Assembly: GCF_014190935.1 (NCBI RefSeq)
Contig: NZ_JACHVV010000001.1
Span: 1,054,001-1,118,000 of the forward strand
Origin: Chryseomonas sp014190935
Lineage (GTDB): Bacteria; Pseudomonadota; Gammaproteobacteria; Pseudomonadales; Pseudomonadaceae
DNA length: 64,000 bases
Reading direction: 5' to 3'
Part shown: in pieces, positions 33,051 to 40,977 of the stretch
Numbering within the stretch: the first letter of the stretch is position 1
How the letters are laid out: every line of letters begins with the position of its first letter
Translations under genes and position numbers: made by a program
The notes under the pieces: model-generated
Databases searched by the model: none
What the model was told of the DNA's origin: nothing
Seen by the model: the letters and a program-made list of their open reading frames with translations, nothing else

Positions 33051-33359
33051 ATGTACCTCGTCCAGTTGCTGCTACCCCTGAATGACAACGACGGTCAGCG
33101 CCTACCCGGGACGCTGTTCCAGGAGGTCCGTGAGGAACTGGTGGCGCGTTTCGGCGGGCTGACCGCCTTCAGCCGGGCGCCGGTCGATGGCCTGTGCCAG
33201 GAGGAGGGGCAGCGCGTCGAGGACGACGAATTGCTGGTCTACGAGGTCATGGCCGAAGGCCTGGATCGGGCCTGGTGGGCCGATTATCGGCGGCGTCTGG
33301 AATCGGCCTTTCGCCAGCGCGAGATATTGATTCGCGCCCAGCCGACCGAGCGGCTCTAG
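33051..33359 (+). CDS. small conserved-looking cytoplasmic protein, unknown function
   Basis: A 102-residue protein, MYLVQLLLPLNDNDGQRLPG at the start and FRQREILIRAQPTERL at the end. It looks like a single compact alpha/beta domain: a first strand, a long helix (FQEVREELVARFGGLTAFSR), a charged middle (EEGQRVEDDELLVYEVMAEG) and a C-terminal helix with WWADYRRRLESAF. No signal peptide or membrane segment, and I do not recognise the family with certainty. GGAGAG precedes the ATG at a good distance. It stands between the chemoreceptor terminator and a convergent diguanylate cyclase whose stop codon it shares (CTAG). Confidence 0.65.
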   Translation: MYLVQLLLPLNDNDGQRLPGTLFQEVREELVARFGGLTAFSRAPVDGLCQEEGQRVEDDELLVYEVMAEGLDRAWWADYRRRLESAFRQREILIRAQPTERL

Positions 33360-34276
33360 GCCTCGGCCAGGACCACCCGCGCCCGTCCGGCGCGCTTGGC
33401 CTGATACAGGGCGCCATCGGCGCGGCGGATCAGTTCATGGACATTGAGACTGCCGTCGGTGCAATGGGCGATGCCGATGGAGGAGGTGGTCTCGAGGGTG
33501 ATGCCCTGCAGCTGCCAGGGTTGCTGCAGCGCGCGGCAGAGGCGCTCGGCCAGGGCCAGGGCCGCCGCGGCGGAGGTCTCGCGCAGGAAGACGATGAATT
33601 CGTCGCCGCCGATCCGGCCGAGCAGATCGCCAGGGCGCAGGCAGGCGCTGACCCGGGCGACGAAAGCCACCAGCAGCAGATCGCCGAATTCATGGCCGAA
33701 TTCGTCGTTGATGGCCTTGAAGCGGTCGAGGTCCAGATAGAACAGGGCGCAGGGTTGGCCGCTGGTATTGCCGGCCCGGAAGTGGGCGATCTGGTCGAGG
33801 ATGCTGCGGCGGTTGGCGATGCCGGTCAGGGCGTCCAGGTAGGCCAGCGACCGGAAGCGCCTTTCGCTTTCCTGCAGCGCGGTCTCGGCCAGTTTGCGCT
33901 CGGTGACGTTGCGACTGACGATGGTCAGCAGCCGCCGTCCACCCTGGGCGTCGAAGTGCGGGGTCTTGACCACCTCCCAGGTGTTGATGCGGCCGTCCGG
34001 ACCCAGGAAGGACTTTTCGATCTGGGTAGGTGCGCCGTTCTGCCAGGCCTGCTCGTCGGTCTCGATGTTGTAGCGAAAGGCCTCGGCATGGGTCGGAAAT
34101 AGCTCGATCAACTCGACATCGGTGATGCCCGCGTAGTCGAAGCCGACCATGGCATAGGCTTCGAGCACGATGCGATTGACGAACAGCCAGCGTCCGCGCC
34201 CATCCTTGGCGACGATGAACTCCTGGATCGAATCGAGGAGGGTGCGCAGATCGACGTCGGAATCGGCGGGGGACAT
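33356..34276 (-). CDS. PAS-GGDEF diguanylate cyclase
   Basis: A 306-residue soluble protein. An N-terminal PAS domain (about 8-130: LLDSIQEFIVAKDGRGRWLF, then a PAC-like segment NTWEVVKTPHFDAQGGRRLL) is joined by a short helix to a GGDEF domain (LAYLDALTGIANRRSILDQI, FKAINDEFGHEFGD, RIGGDEFIVFL). The active-site GGDEF is intact, and the inhibitory I-site RPGD lies exactly five residues before it. It should make cyclic di-GMP under product feedback. No EAL domain. It is convergent with the small gene at 33051 and shares a stop CTAG with it. The upstream region to the diiron-oxidase gene carries a 19-base palindrome. Confidence 0.93.
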   Translation of the reverse strand: MSPADSDVDLRTLLDSIQEFIVAKDGRGRWLFVNRIVLEAYAMVGFDYAGITDVELIELFPTHAEAFRYNIETDEQAWQNGAPTQIEKSFLGPDGRINTWEVVKTPHFDAQGGRRLLTIVSRNVTERKLAETALQESERRFRSLAYLDALTGIANRRSILDQIAHFRAGNTSGQPCALFYLDLDRFKAINDEFGHEFGDLLLVAFVARVSACLRPGDLLGRIGGDEFIVFLRETSAAAALALAERLCRALQQPWQLQGITLETTSSIGIAHCTDGSLNVHELIRRADGALYQAKRAGRARVVLAEA

Positions 34277-34362
34277 GGGCAGAGGCCTGGCGGTCGTATG
34301 GATTTTCAGGGTATCGGCCCGCCAGCCGGGGAAATGAGGTCCCTCGTCAGGTCACCCGTCGC

Positions 34363-34381
34363 CTGCCGCGCAGCGCGGCAG
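34363..34381. promoter_or_regulatory. perfect 19-base palindrome between divergent genes
   Basis: CTGCCGCGC (34363-34371), centre A, GCGCGGCAG (34373-34381). It lies between the diguanylate cyclase start (34276, minus) and the diiron-oxidase-like gene (34548, plus). Possible operator, or a cruciform-forming spacer. Confidence 0.4.
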
Positions 34382-34547
34382 CAGACGAAGCGGTGTGGAC
34401 CGGCCGCCGACGAATGGCAGCGGGCCGCCAGCCTGCGCCTTTGACGGCCACAAGCGAGACGGCGCGCTCCCGTGCGGATCTTGCCCGGAACCAAGGCCTC
34501 GCCCACGGGCCGAACGAGGTATTCATCAGCTGCCAGATGTGCCCTCC

Positions 34548-36020
34548 ATGCAGACCACGACAAGAGCCGTTACCGGCCAGCGCACCGCCTCCAACCCGCT
34601 CACCCTACAACCCGCCAGATCGCTCTATCAGGAATTGCTGGTGGAGCACCCGGGCGCCATGGCGCAGGAGCAGGCCCGACTCTTTCTCGATGACCAGCTG
34701 CAGGCGGTCGGCGGCATGACCGCCGACCTGCCGGAAGACCCCGAGGGTCTGGAAGCCTGGGTGCTGGACAACAATGCCCGGGTCGGCGCCCAGTACCGCG
34801 ACTACCTGGCCGCGCGCAAGGCCGGGGCGCCGCGCCGCTACTTCGGCAGCAAGGCCCATGCGCTGCATTTCCTGCGCGGCGTGGCGCCGACCAAGCTGGT
34901 GGATGGCGCCTGGCTCTATGGCACCCTGGCCCACTGGGACGACCTGCGCTATCGCGCCGCCATCCAGATCTACCTCGAAGAACTGGGCGACGGCCAACCG
35001 GACAAGAATCACGTAGTGCTCTATCGCAAGCTGCTGGCCAGCCACGGCTGCGAGGACTTCGCCGACCTGAGCGACGACCACTATGTCCAGGGCGCCATTC
35101 AGCTGGCCCTGGCCCATAACGCCGATCACTACCTGCCCGAGGTGCTGGGTTTCAACCTGGGCTACGAGCAGTTGCCGCTGCACCTGTTGATCACCTCCTA
35201 CGAACTCAACGAACTGGGCATCGATCCCTACTACTTCACCCTGCACGTGACCGTCGACAATGCCGGCACCGGCCATGCGCGCAAGGCGCTCCAGGCGGTG
35301 CACGACGCCATGCCCGCCGACGGCCGCGCGGCCTTCTACCAACGCGTGGTTCAGGGCTATCTGCTCAACGAACTGGGCGCCAGCACCACCTCGGTGATCG
35401 CCGGCTTCGATCTGGAGCAGGCGGTCATCGAGGTGCTGGCGGAAAAGAGCAGCGTCGGCCGCTACGTTCATTCCGACTATTGCCGCATCGGTGGCCGCAG
35501 TGTCAGCGACTGGCTAGTCGATCCGTCGCAGATTCCCGATTTCCTCCAGGTGATGCAGGAACAGGGTTGGATCACGCGTCACGAGGACCCGGTCAACAGC
35601 CGCTTCTGGCGGCTGATCCAGGGCGAACGTGCGGAGATGTTCGGCGTCTTCACCGCCTACGAGCAGCAACTGATCCACGACTGGATCGCCGGCGACTTCG
35701 TGCACAACGGCGCGCGCAAGCAGGCCACCGGCGAGCGGGTGGCCGTGCTGCCGCGCCGCGAAGTCAGCTTTCGCGCCCGCCAGCGCCAGCAGGAACGCCT
35801 GTGCCCGGCGCTGGAAGCGGAGCAGGGCGGGGCAGCGAATGCCAGCAGGGCCCAGGCCAGCGATTTCGACCGCGAAGAGGTCGCGCTGGAACAGCGGCTG
35901 GCCAGCCAGCCCAGTCGCGCCGCCGCCATGGCGCTGCTGGTCGAGCAGCTGTCGCCGGCGCGCCATCACAGCCGCGCCGGCCTGCTGGCGACGCGGCTGT
36001 TCGTCTCGCTGTTGGGCTGA
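34548..36020 (+). CDS. haem-oxygenase-like diiron oxidase (iron-containing redox enzyme family)
   Basis: A 490-residue protein whose central region matches the HDO/'iron-containing redox enzyme' fold (relatives: SznF middle domain, UndA, CADD). Candidate iron ligands: E145 and H155 in YLEELGDGQPDKNHVVLYRK, E198 or E208 in YLPEVLGFNLGYEQL, and H233, D237 and H243 in FTLHVTVDNAGTGHA. The usual last motif is H-x3-D-x2-H; here the second His is three residues later. There is an N-terminal extension (about 1-95) and a C-terminal extension (about 330-490, SDYCRIGGRSVSDWLVDP) beyond the core. Known members do N-oxygenation, C-C cleavage or desaturation. The ATG at 34548 was chosen because the upstream frame has no such sequence. 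It is followed by an attenuator-like terminator and a methyltransferase. Confidence 0.75.
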   Translation: MQTTTRAVTGQRTASNPLTLQPARSLYQELLVEHPGAMAQEQARLFLDDQLQAVGGMTADLPEDPEGLEAWVLDNNARVGAQYRDYLAARKAGAPRRYFGSKAHALHFLRGVAPTKLVDGAWLYGTLAHWDDLRYRAAIQIYLEELGDGQPDKNHVVLYRKLLASHGCEDFADLSDDHYVQGAIQLALAHNADHYLPEVLGFNLGYEQLPLHLLITSYELNELGIDPYYFTLHVTVDNAGTGHARKALQAVHDAMPADGRAAFYQRVVQGYLLNELGASTTSVIAGFDLEQAVIEVLAEKSSVGRYVHSDYCRIGGRSVSDWLVDPSQIPDFLQVMQEQGWITRHEDPVNSRFWRLIQGERAEMFGVFTAYEQQLIHDWIAGDFVHNGARKQATGERVAVLPRREVSFRARQRQQERLCPALEAEQGGAANASRAQASDFDREEVALEQRLASQPSRAAAMALLVEQLSPARHHSRAGLLATRLFVSLLG

Positions 36021-36031
36021 CGCCCAGGCAG

Positions 36032-36050
36032 GGACCCGCAAGGGTCCTTT
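36032..36050 (+). terminator. intrinsic terminator/attenuator before the methyltransferase
   Basis: GGACCC (36032-36037), a GCAA tetraloop and GGGTCC (36042-36047), then TTTGTTCATTT. It sits 12 bases after the diiron-oxidase stop, between it and the methyltransferase, so read-through is probably partial. Confidence 0.75.
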
Positions 36051-36082
36051 GTTCATTTCGATTGCCACTCAAGGACCTGCCC

Positions 36083-37054
36083 GTGACGGCCATGGAACAT
36101 CCCGAACGCACCGCCACCACCCCTGACCCGGCCGCGGCGCTCAAGCTGCTGGTCGAGACGCTGCGTGCAGCCGACTATCACTTCATCACTCCGACCCCGG
36201 CGTCCCATGCCCGGGTCAACGCCCGACCCGGCAATGCCTGGGCGCGGGATCTGCAAGGCGTCTTCGGCTGGAGCCGGCCATTTTCCCACGAGGTGCTACC
36301 GGAGTCCCTTATCGACGCCCTGGCCGCGGCCGAGTTGCTGAGCCCCGTGCCGGGCGGCTGGCGCAGCCGGGTACGGGTATCCAGCCTGGGCGACCAGCTG
36401 TTCGTGCATTCCGCCTATCCCACTGAAGAGGCCGATGCGGTGTTCTTCGGCCCCGACACCTATCGCTATGCCAATGCCCTGGAAGCCCAGCTGCGCCATG
36501 ACACCGGTGCCATCCGCCGCGCGGTGGACATCGGCAGCGGCGCCGGTCCTGGCGCCATCCTGGTCGCCCTGGCGCGGCCCGACGCCGAGGTGCTGGCGGT
36601 GGACATCAACGAGCGCGCCCTGGCGCTGACCCGAGTCAATGCCGCGTTGGCCGGGGCCGACAATCTGCGGGCGTGCTACAGCAACCTGCTCAAGGACGTG
36701 GACGGCGACTTCGATTTCATCCTGTCCAATCCGCCCTATTTGGTCGACCTGGGCGAGCGTGCCTATCGCCATGGCGGCGGCCCGCTGGGCGCCGGCCTGT
36801 CGCTGGCCATCCTCGACACGGCCCTGGAGCGCCTGGCCCCGGGCGGCACCCTGCTGCTCTACACCGGGGTCGCCATGGTGGAGGGCCGCGATCCCTTCCT
36901 GGAAGAGGTCCGCACCCGCCTGGCCGGTCACGAGGTCGCCTGGCGCTATCGCGAACTGGACCCGGATGTTTTCGGCGAGGAGCTGGAGAGCGGCGTCTAT
37001 GCCCATACCGATCGCATCGCCGCCGTGGTCCTTACGGTGACCCGGCCGCACTGA
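36083..37054 (+). CDS. NPPY-type SAM-dependent methyltransferase
   Basis: A 323-residue class I methyltransferase. The SAM site is AVDIGSGAGPGAILVALARP followed by the acidic end of strand 2 (VLAVDINERAL), and the catalytic NPPY is at residues 216-219. NPPY marks enzymes methylating a planar amide or ring nitrogen, as in PrmC/HemK. The N-terminal 130 residues (DYHFITPTPASHARVNARPG, LFVHSAYPTEEADAVFFGPD) differ from PrmC, so this is not the release-factor enzyme. GTG at 36083 is nine bases after AAGGA; the ATG at 36092 is too far. It lies 62 bp after the diiron-oxidase gene, across a terminator, and may act on the same substrate. Confidence 0.8.
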   Translation: MTAMEHPERTATTPDPAAALKLLVETLRAADYHFITPTPASHARVNARPGNAWARDLQGVFGWSRPFSHEVLPESLIDALAAAELLSPVPGGWRSRVRVSSLGDQLFVHSAYPTEEADAVFFGPDTYRYANALEAQLRHDTGAIRRAVDIGSGAGPGAILVALARPDAEVLAVDINERALALTRVNAALAGADNLRACYSNLLKDVDGDFDFILSNPPYLVDLGERAYRHGGGPLGAGLSLAILDTALERLAPGGTLLLYTGVAMVEGRDPFLEEVRTRLAGHEVAWRYRELDPDVFGEELESGVYAHTDRIAAVVLTVTRPH

Positions 37055-37120
37055 CGGCGTACTGCAGCGGCTACACTGGCGGGCACGTCTTTACTGCCCA
37101 CCCGTGTCCCGGAGTCCGCC

Positions 37121-37699
37121 ATGCAACTGCTGCTGAACCAGACCTCGCCCTATGCCCGCGCCGCGCGCGTCACCGCCCTCGAAGCCGGCTTCGGCGAGCG
37201 ACTGACGCTGGTGTGGAGCGATCCCTGGAACGACGATCCGACCTTGCTGGCAGCCAACCCAGGCAACAAGGTCCCGGTCCTGATCACCGACGAGGGTATC
37301 GCCCTCGGCGAGACCCTGCTGATCTGCGGCCACCTGCACCAGCTGGGCGGCGGCAATCCGCTCGCGGCCGAGCGCCTGCAATTGGCTGGCCTGGGCCAGG
37401 GCCTGATCGACGCCGCCTTTGGCACGGTGATCGCCCGCAAGCATGGCGGTGCGGCCCAGGACGAGTCGGCGCTGGGCGCCCGCCGACTGGCCGCCATCGA
37501 CCGACTGCTGACGCGCCTGGACGAGACTTCCACACTGGATGCGGAGGATCTGGATTTCAGCCACTACCTGGTGGCCGTCGGCCTGGACTACCTGAGCTTT
37601 CGCCTGCCGGAAATCGACTGGACCGGGCACCCGCGGCTGGTGGCCTTCCACCAGCGGCTCACCGCACGCCCCAGCTTTAGCGCGACGACCTTCCAGTAG
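37121..37699 (+). CDS. glutathione S-transferase family protein
   Basis: A 192-residue GST-fold protein. The N-terminal thioredoxin-like half is clear: MQLLLNQTSPYARAARVTAL, then NPGNKVPVLITDEGIALGET with the cis-Pro before VL and a glutamate/threonine that binds the gamma-glutamyl group. The C-terminal helical half is short and ends in HQRLTARPSFSATTF. There is no active-site Cys in the first motif (S-P-Y-A), so a thiol-conjugating or binding role rather than a reductase is expected. It lies 66 bp after the methyltransferase on the same strand. Whether it is part of that unit is unclear. A perfect 22-bp palindrome ends it. Confidence 0.82.
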   Translation: MQLLLNQTSPYARAARVTALEAGFGERLTLVWSDPWNDDPTLLAANPGNKVPVLITDEGIALGETLLICGHLHQLGGGNPLAAERLQLAGLGQGLIDAAFGTVIARKHGGAAQDESALGARRLAAIDRLLTRLDETSTLDAEDLDFSHYLVAVGLDYLSFRLPEIDWTGHPRLVAFHQRLTARPSFSATTFQ

Positions 37700-37709
37700 G
37701 GCGAGAAAC

Positions 37710-37731
37710 CCCACGCGGCCGGCCGCGTGGG
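37710..37731. terminator. perfect 22-bp palindrome between convergent genes
   Basis: CCCACGCGGCC (37710-37720) and GGCCGCGTGGG (37721-37731) with no spacer. It lies between the GST-like gene and the butanediol dehydrogenase gene. It would fold in RNA with a CCGG loop and probably terminates both. Confidence 0.6.
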
Positions 37732-37737
37732 CAAGCC

Positions 37738-38802
37738 CTACAACTCGATCAGGATCTTCAACTGGGTCCCGGCCTTGTCCAGCAAGGCTTCGAAGCCCTG
37801 TTCCACGACGTCGTCCAGGGCGATATGGCGGGTCACCACCTTTTCCGCCGGCAGCTGGCCACTGGCGATCAGGGCCGCCACCTGGGGCCACATCAGCGTC
37901 GAGTAGCACCAGGAGCCGCGCAGGTCGACGTCCTTGTAGGTCAGGGTGAAGCCGTCCAGTGCCGGCGGCTTGCCCTGCATCCCCACCTGGACCACCACGC
38001 CCTGGCGGCGGACCGCCTCCAGGCACAGCCCCAGCGGCGCCTCGGCGCCGACGCATTCGAAAGCCACGTCCACCCCGACACCGCCGGCGGTGTGGGCGCG
38101 CACCTCGCGCAGCACATCGGTATTGCCGGGATTGAGGGTGATGAGGCCGTCCACCAGGCGCCGGGCCATCTCCAGGCGGTTGTCGTTGAGATCCACCAGA
38201 AAGATCCGGGTAGCACCGGCGGCGCGCGCGGCCATGACCTGCAACTGGCCGATGGGCCCGGCGCCGGCCACCAGCACGCTGTCGCCGGGCTTCACCCCGC
38301 CCCTGTGGGTGGCGTAGACGGTCACCGCCGTGGGTTCGATCAAGGCCGCGTGCGCGGTGCTGAGGTCGTCCGGCATGGGGATGGCGTTGTAGTCCTCCAC
38401 CAGGGAGTACTCGGCCATGCCGCCCCAGGGATGGGACAGGCCGATGATCGCCAGCTGTTCGCTGAGCTGGTACTGGCCGCGGCGGCCGTAGTAGTCGTCC
38501 CGCGGCGAGACCATGGGCTGGATAGAGACCCGGTCACCGGGTTTCACCGCGGTCACCTGGCTGCCCACGGCCTCCACCACGCCGGAATACTCGTGGCCGA
38601 GGATTTGCGGCACCTGGCCGCCGGTGTAGCTGTGCGGCGCGGTGGGAATGAAGATGGGGCCGCCCAAGTATTCGTGCAGGTCGGTGCCGCAGATGCCACA
38701 GAACTGGTTCCTGACCAGCACCTGGGTGGGGCCCGGCGCGCCGGGTGACGGGACGTCTTCCACCCGGATGTCGCGGGCGGCATGGAAACGGGCTGCTTTC
38801 AT
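37738..38802 (-). CDS. bdhA: 2,3-butanediol dehydrogenase (zinc-dependent MDR)
   Basis: A 354-residue medium-chain zinc dehydrogenase interconverting 2,3-butanediol and acetoin with NAD. Motifs: catalytic zinc site FCGICGTDLHEY (C38, H43-type) and ILGHEYSG (H70, E71), the characteristic insertion GGPIFIPTAPHSYTGGQ of R,R-butanediol dehydrogenases, and the cofactor site VAGAGPIGQLQVMAARAAGA. The structural-zinc Cys cluster is absent, as in this subgroup. It is the last gene of the aco operon (12 bp after acoC), letting the cell feed on butanediol as well as acetoin. Stereospecificity cannot be read from sequence. Confidence 0.9.
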   Translation of the reverse strand: MKAARFHAARDIRVEDVPSPGAPGPTQVLVRNQFCGICGTDLHEYLGGPIFIPTAPHSYTGGQVPQILGHEYSGVVEAVGSQVTAVKPGDRVSIQPMVSPRDDYYGRRGQYQLSEQLAIIGLSHPWGGMAEYSLVEDYNAIPMPDDLSTAHAALIEPTAVTVYATHRGGVKPGDSVLVAGAGPIGQLQVMAARAAGATRIFLVDLNDNRLEMARRLVDGLITLNPGNTDVLREVRAHTAGGVGVDVAFECVGAEAPLGLCLEAVRRQGVVVQVGMQGKPPALDGFTLTYKDVDLRGSWCYSTLMWPQVAALIASGQLPAEKVVTRHIALDDVVEQGFEALLDKAGTQLKILIEL

Positions 38803-38814
38803 GATGGGACTCCT

Positions 38815-39936
38815 CTAGCGTTCGCAGCGGGGCAGAAAGGCCTGGATCAGGGCATTGACCCGGTCGGCGGCTTCCATCTGCACCATGTGGCCCTGGCCCT
38901 CCAGGATCTCGACCTGGACGGCCGCGGGCAGGCCTTCGGCATGCTGGACCGGAATGATGGCGTCGGCCTTGCCCCAGATCAGCAGCGCGGGCATCTCGCC
39001 GCCCAGTACCTGGCGCAGCACCTGGGTCTGCTGGCCGTTGGGGAAGAGCTTGCCCGCCAGCTGGTGCAGTGCCTGGTCCACGCCTTCCAGCCGCTTGTAC
39101 TTGAGCAGGTCCTCCAGCAACGGCCGGGTGACCAGTCCTGGATCGCTGAACAGCAGGCTGATCGGGCCCTTGAGTTGGTTGCGGCTGGTGGCGGTGACGA
39201 AGCCTTGCAGATAGTCACCGTTGATCTCCGTACCCAGGCCGGCACTGCCGATCAGCACCAGGCCGGCGACCCGCTGGGGCGCCACCTGCGCCAGGTGCAG
39301 GGCCACGGCGCCGCCCATGGAATGGCCGACCAGCACGGCGCGGGGGATGTCCAGGTAGTCGAGCAGCGCCTGCACAGCAGCGCCCAGCTCGGCGAGGTCG
39401 CCCGTGGCCAGCGTCTTGCCGGACTGGCCATGGCCGGGCAGGTCCAGAGCGATCACCCGGCGCTCGGCGGCCAGCGCCTCGTGGTTGAACAGCCAGTTGT
39501 CCAGGTCGCCGGAGAAGCCGTGGATCAGCACCACGGGCAGGCCACCTTCACCGCGTTCCAGATAACGCAGCGGCCGGCCGTCGAGTTCGATGCGCTGGGC
39601 CTGGGGACCGGCCTCGGCGGCGTCTTCGCCACCGGGCACGAAGTCCGCCTGGAAGCGGGCGATCACGGCGTCGATCTCTTCGTCGCTGGCTTCGCCTTCC
39701 ACCACGATGGCCAGCAGGGCGCCCACCGCCAGGGTCTCGTCCTCGCGGGCCAGGCAGCGGCGCAGGGTGCCGGAGAAGGGCGCCTCGACGCTGCTGCTGA
39801 TCTTGTCGGTCTCGACGTCGAGCACCTCGTCGCCCTTGGTGATGGCGTCACCTTCGGCCTTGAGCCAGGCGTTGACCCGGCCTTCGCTCATGGACAGCCC
39901 CCACTTGGGCATGGTCAGGGTATGGATCTGGCTCAT
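38815..39936 (-). CDS. acoC: acetoin dehydrogenase E2, dihydrolipoamide acetyltransferase
   Basis: A 373-residue two-part protein. Residues 1-78 are a lipoyl domain with the attachment Lys45 in DVETDKISSSVEAP. After a linker (85-115) comes an alpha/beta-hydrolase fold with S206 in VLVGHSMGGA and the late His in LEGQGHMVQME. This hydrolase-type E2 is peculiar to acetoin systems and replaces the normal CoA-transferase domain. It carries the acetyl group formed by AcoAB cleavage of acetoin and passes it to CoA. The start overlaps the acoB stop by ATGA, and GGGAGG lies eight bases before it. No E3 (lipoamide dehydrogenase) gene lies in this operon. Confidence 0.93.
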   Translation of the reverse strand: MSQIHTLTMPKWGLSMSEGRVNAWLKAEGDAITKGDEVLDVETDKISSSVEAPFSGTLRRCLAREDETLAVGALLAIVVEGEASDEEIDAVIARFQADFVPGGEDAAEAGPQAQRIELDGRPLRYLERGEGGLPVVLIHGFSGDLDNWLFNHEALAAERRVIALDLPGHGQSGKTLATGDLAELGAAVQALLDYLDIPRAVLVGHSMGGAVALHLAQVAPQRVAGLVLIGSAGLGTEINGDYLQGFVTATSRNQLKGPISLLFSDPGLVTRPLLEDLLKYKRLEGVDQALHQLAGKLFPNGQQTQVLRQVLGGEMPALLIWGKADAIIPVQHAEGLPAAVQVEILEGQGHMVQMEAADRVNALIQAFLPRCER

Positions 39937-40952
39937 GCGGCCTGCCTCCCTTGGGTGATCTTCAGCACGGCGCGCTCGATCTTGGCCGCGTCGGGGATAT
40001 AGAGGTCTTCCAGGGCATCGGAGAAGGGCACCGGGGTGTGCGGCGCGGTCACCAGCTGCACCGGGGCGCGCAGGTCGTCGAAGGCCTGTTCGGCGAGCAG
40101 GGCGGCGATGTCGGTGGCCACCGAGCAACGCGGATTGGCTTCGTCGATGACCACCGCGCGACCGGTCTTTTCCACGCTTTCCAGGATGCTGTCCCTATCC
40201 AGCGGACTGGTGGTGCGCAGGTCCAGCACCTCGCAGGACACCCCCTGGCGCGCCAGATTGGCGGCGGCGTCCATGGCCAGGTGCACCATGCGGCCATAGG
40301 TGATGAGGCTGACGTCGTCGCCCTCACGCAGAAAGCTGGCCTCGCCGAAGGGGATGGCATAGGACTCTTCCGGCACCTCGCCCTGCATGCCGTAGAGCAG
40401 CTTGTGCTCGCAGAAGATCACCGGGTCGTTGTCGCGGATGGCCTGGATCAGCAGGCCCTTGGCGTCATAGGGGGTGGCCGGGCAGACCACCTTGAGCCCG
40501 GGGATGTGCGTCCACCAGGAGGTGAGCATCTGCGAATGCTGGGCCGCGGCCCTGAGGCCCGCGCCGACCATGGTGCGCAGGACCAGGGGGGTGACCGCCT
40601 TGCCGCCGAACATGTAGCGGAATTTGGCGGCCTGGTTGAGGATCTGGTCCAGGCAGCAGCCGGCGAAGTCGACGAACATCAGTTCGCACACCGGGCGGGT
40701 GCCGCGGGCGGCAGCGCCCACCGCCGCGCCGACGTAGCCGATCTCCGACAGCGGCGTGTCCAGCACCCGCCCGGGAAATTTGTGGTAGAGACCCTTGGTG
40801 ACCCCGAGCACGCCGCCCCAGGCGTCCTGTTCGCCGGGCGCCCCGGCGCCGCCGGCGTTGTCCTCGCCCATGAGGAAGACGGTGGGATCGCGGCGCATCT
40901 CCTGTTCCAGGGCTTCGTTGATGGCTTGCTGGTAGCTGATCTTTCTGGCCAT
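39933..40952 (-). CDS. acoB: acetoin dehydrogenase E1 beta subunit
   Basis: A 339-residue transketolase-C-type subunit that, with AcoA, makes the TPP-dependent E1 cleaving acetoin to acetaldehyde and an acetyl unit. It starts MARKISYQQAINEALEQEMR and includes GEDNAGGAGAPGEQDAWGGV, LSEIGYVGAAVGAAARGTRP and QHSQMLTSWWTHIPGLKVVC, typical of E1 beta. The frame extends upstream, but AAGGAG at 40959-40964 (complement) fixes the ATG at 40950-40952. The leader contains AAAACAACAA directly before the ribosome-binding site, a Hfq/Crc-type box. It lies 25 bp after acoA and overlaps acoC by four bases. Confidence 0.93.
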   Translation of the reverse strand: MARKISYQQAINEALEQEMRRDPTVFLMGEDNAGGAGAPGEQDAWGGVLGVTKGLYHKFPGRVLDTPLSEIGYVGAAVGAAARGTRPVCELMFVDFAGCCLDQILNQAAKFRYMFGGKAVTPLVLRTMVGAGLRAAAQHSQMLTSWWTHIPGLKVVCPATPYDAKGLLIQAIRDNDPVIFCEHKLLYGMQGEVPEESYAIPFGEASFLREGDDVSLITYGRMVHLAMDAAANLARQGVSCEVLDLRTTSPLDRDSILESVEKTGRAVVIDEANPRCSVATDIAALLAEQAFDDLRAPVQLVTAPHTPVPFSDALEDLYIPDAAKIERAVLKITQGRQAA

Positions 40953-40963
40953 GGTGGCGCTCC

Positions 40964-40973
40964 TTGTTGTTTT
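40964..40973 (-). promoter_or_regulatory. A-rich Hfq/Crc-type box before acoB
   Basis: On the minus strand AAAACAACAA, directly followed by GGAG, 12 bases before the acoB start. Confidence 0.55.
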
Positions 40974-40977
40974 CCGA

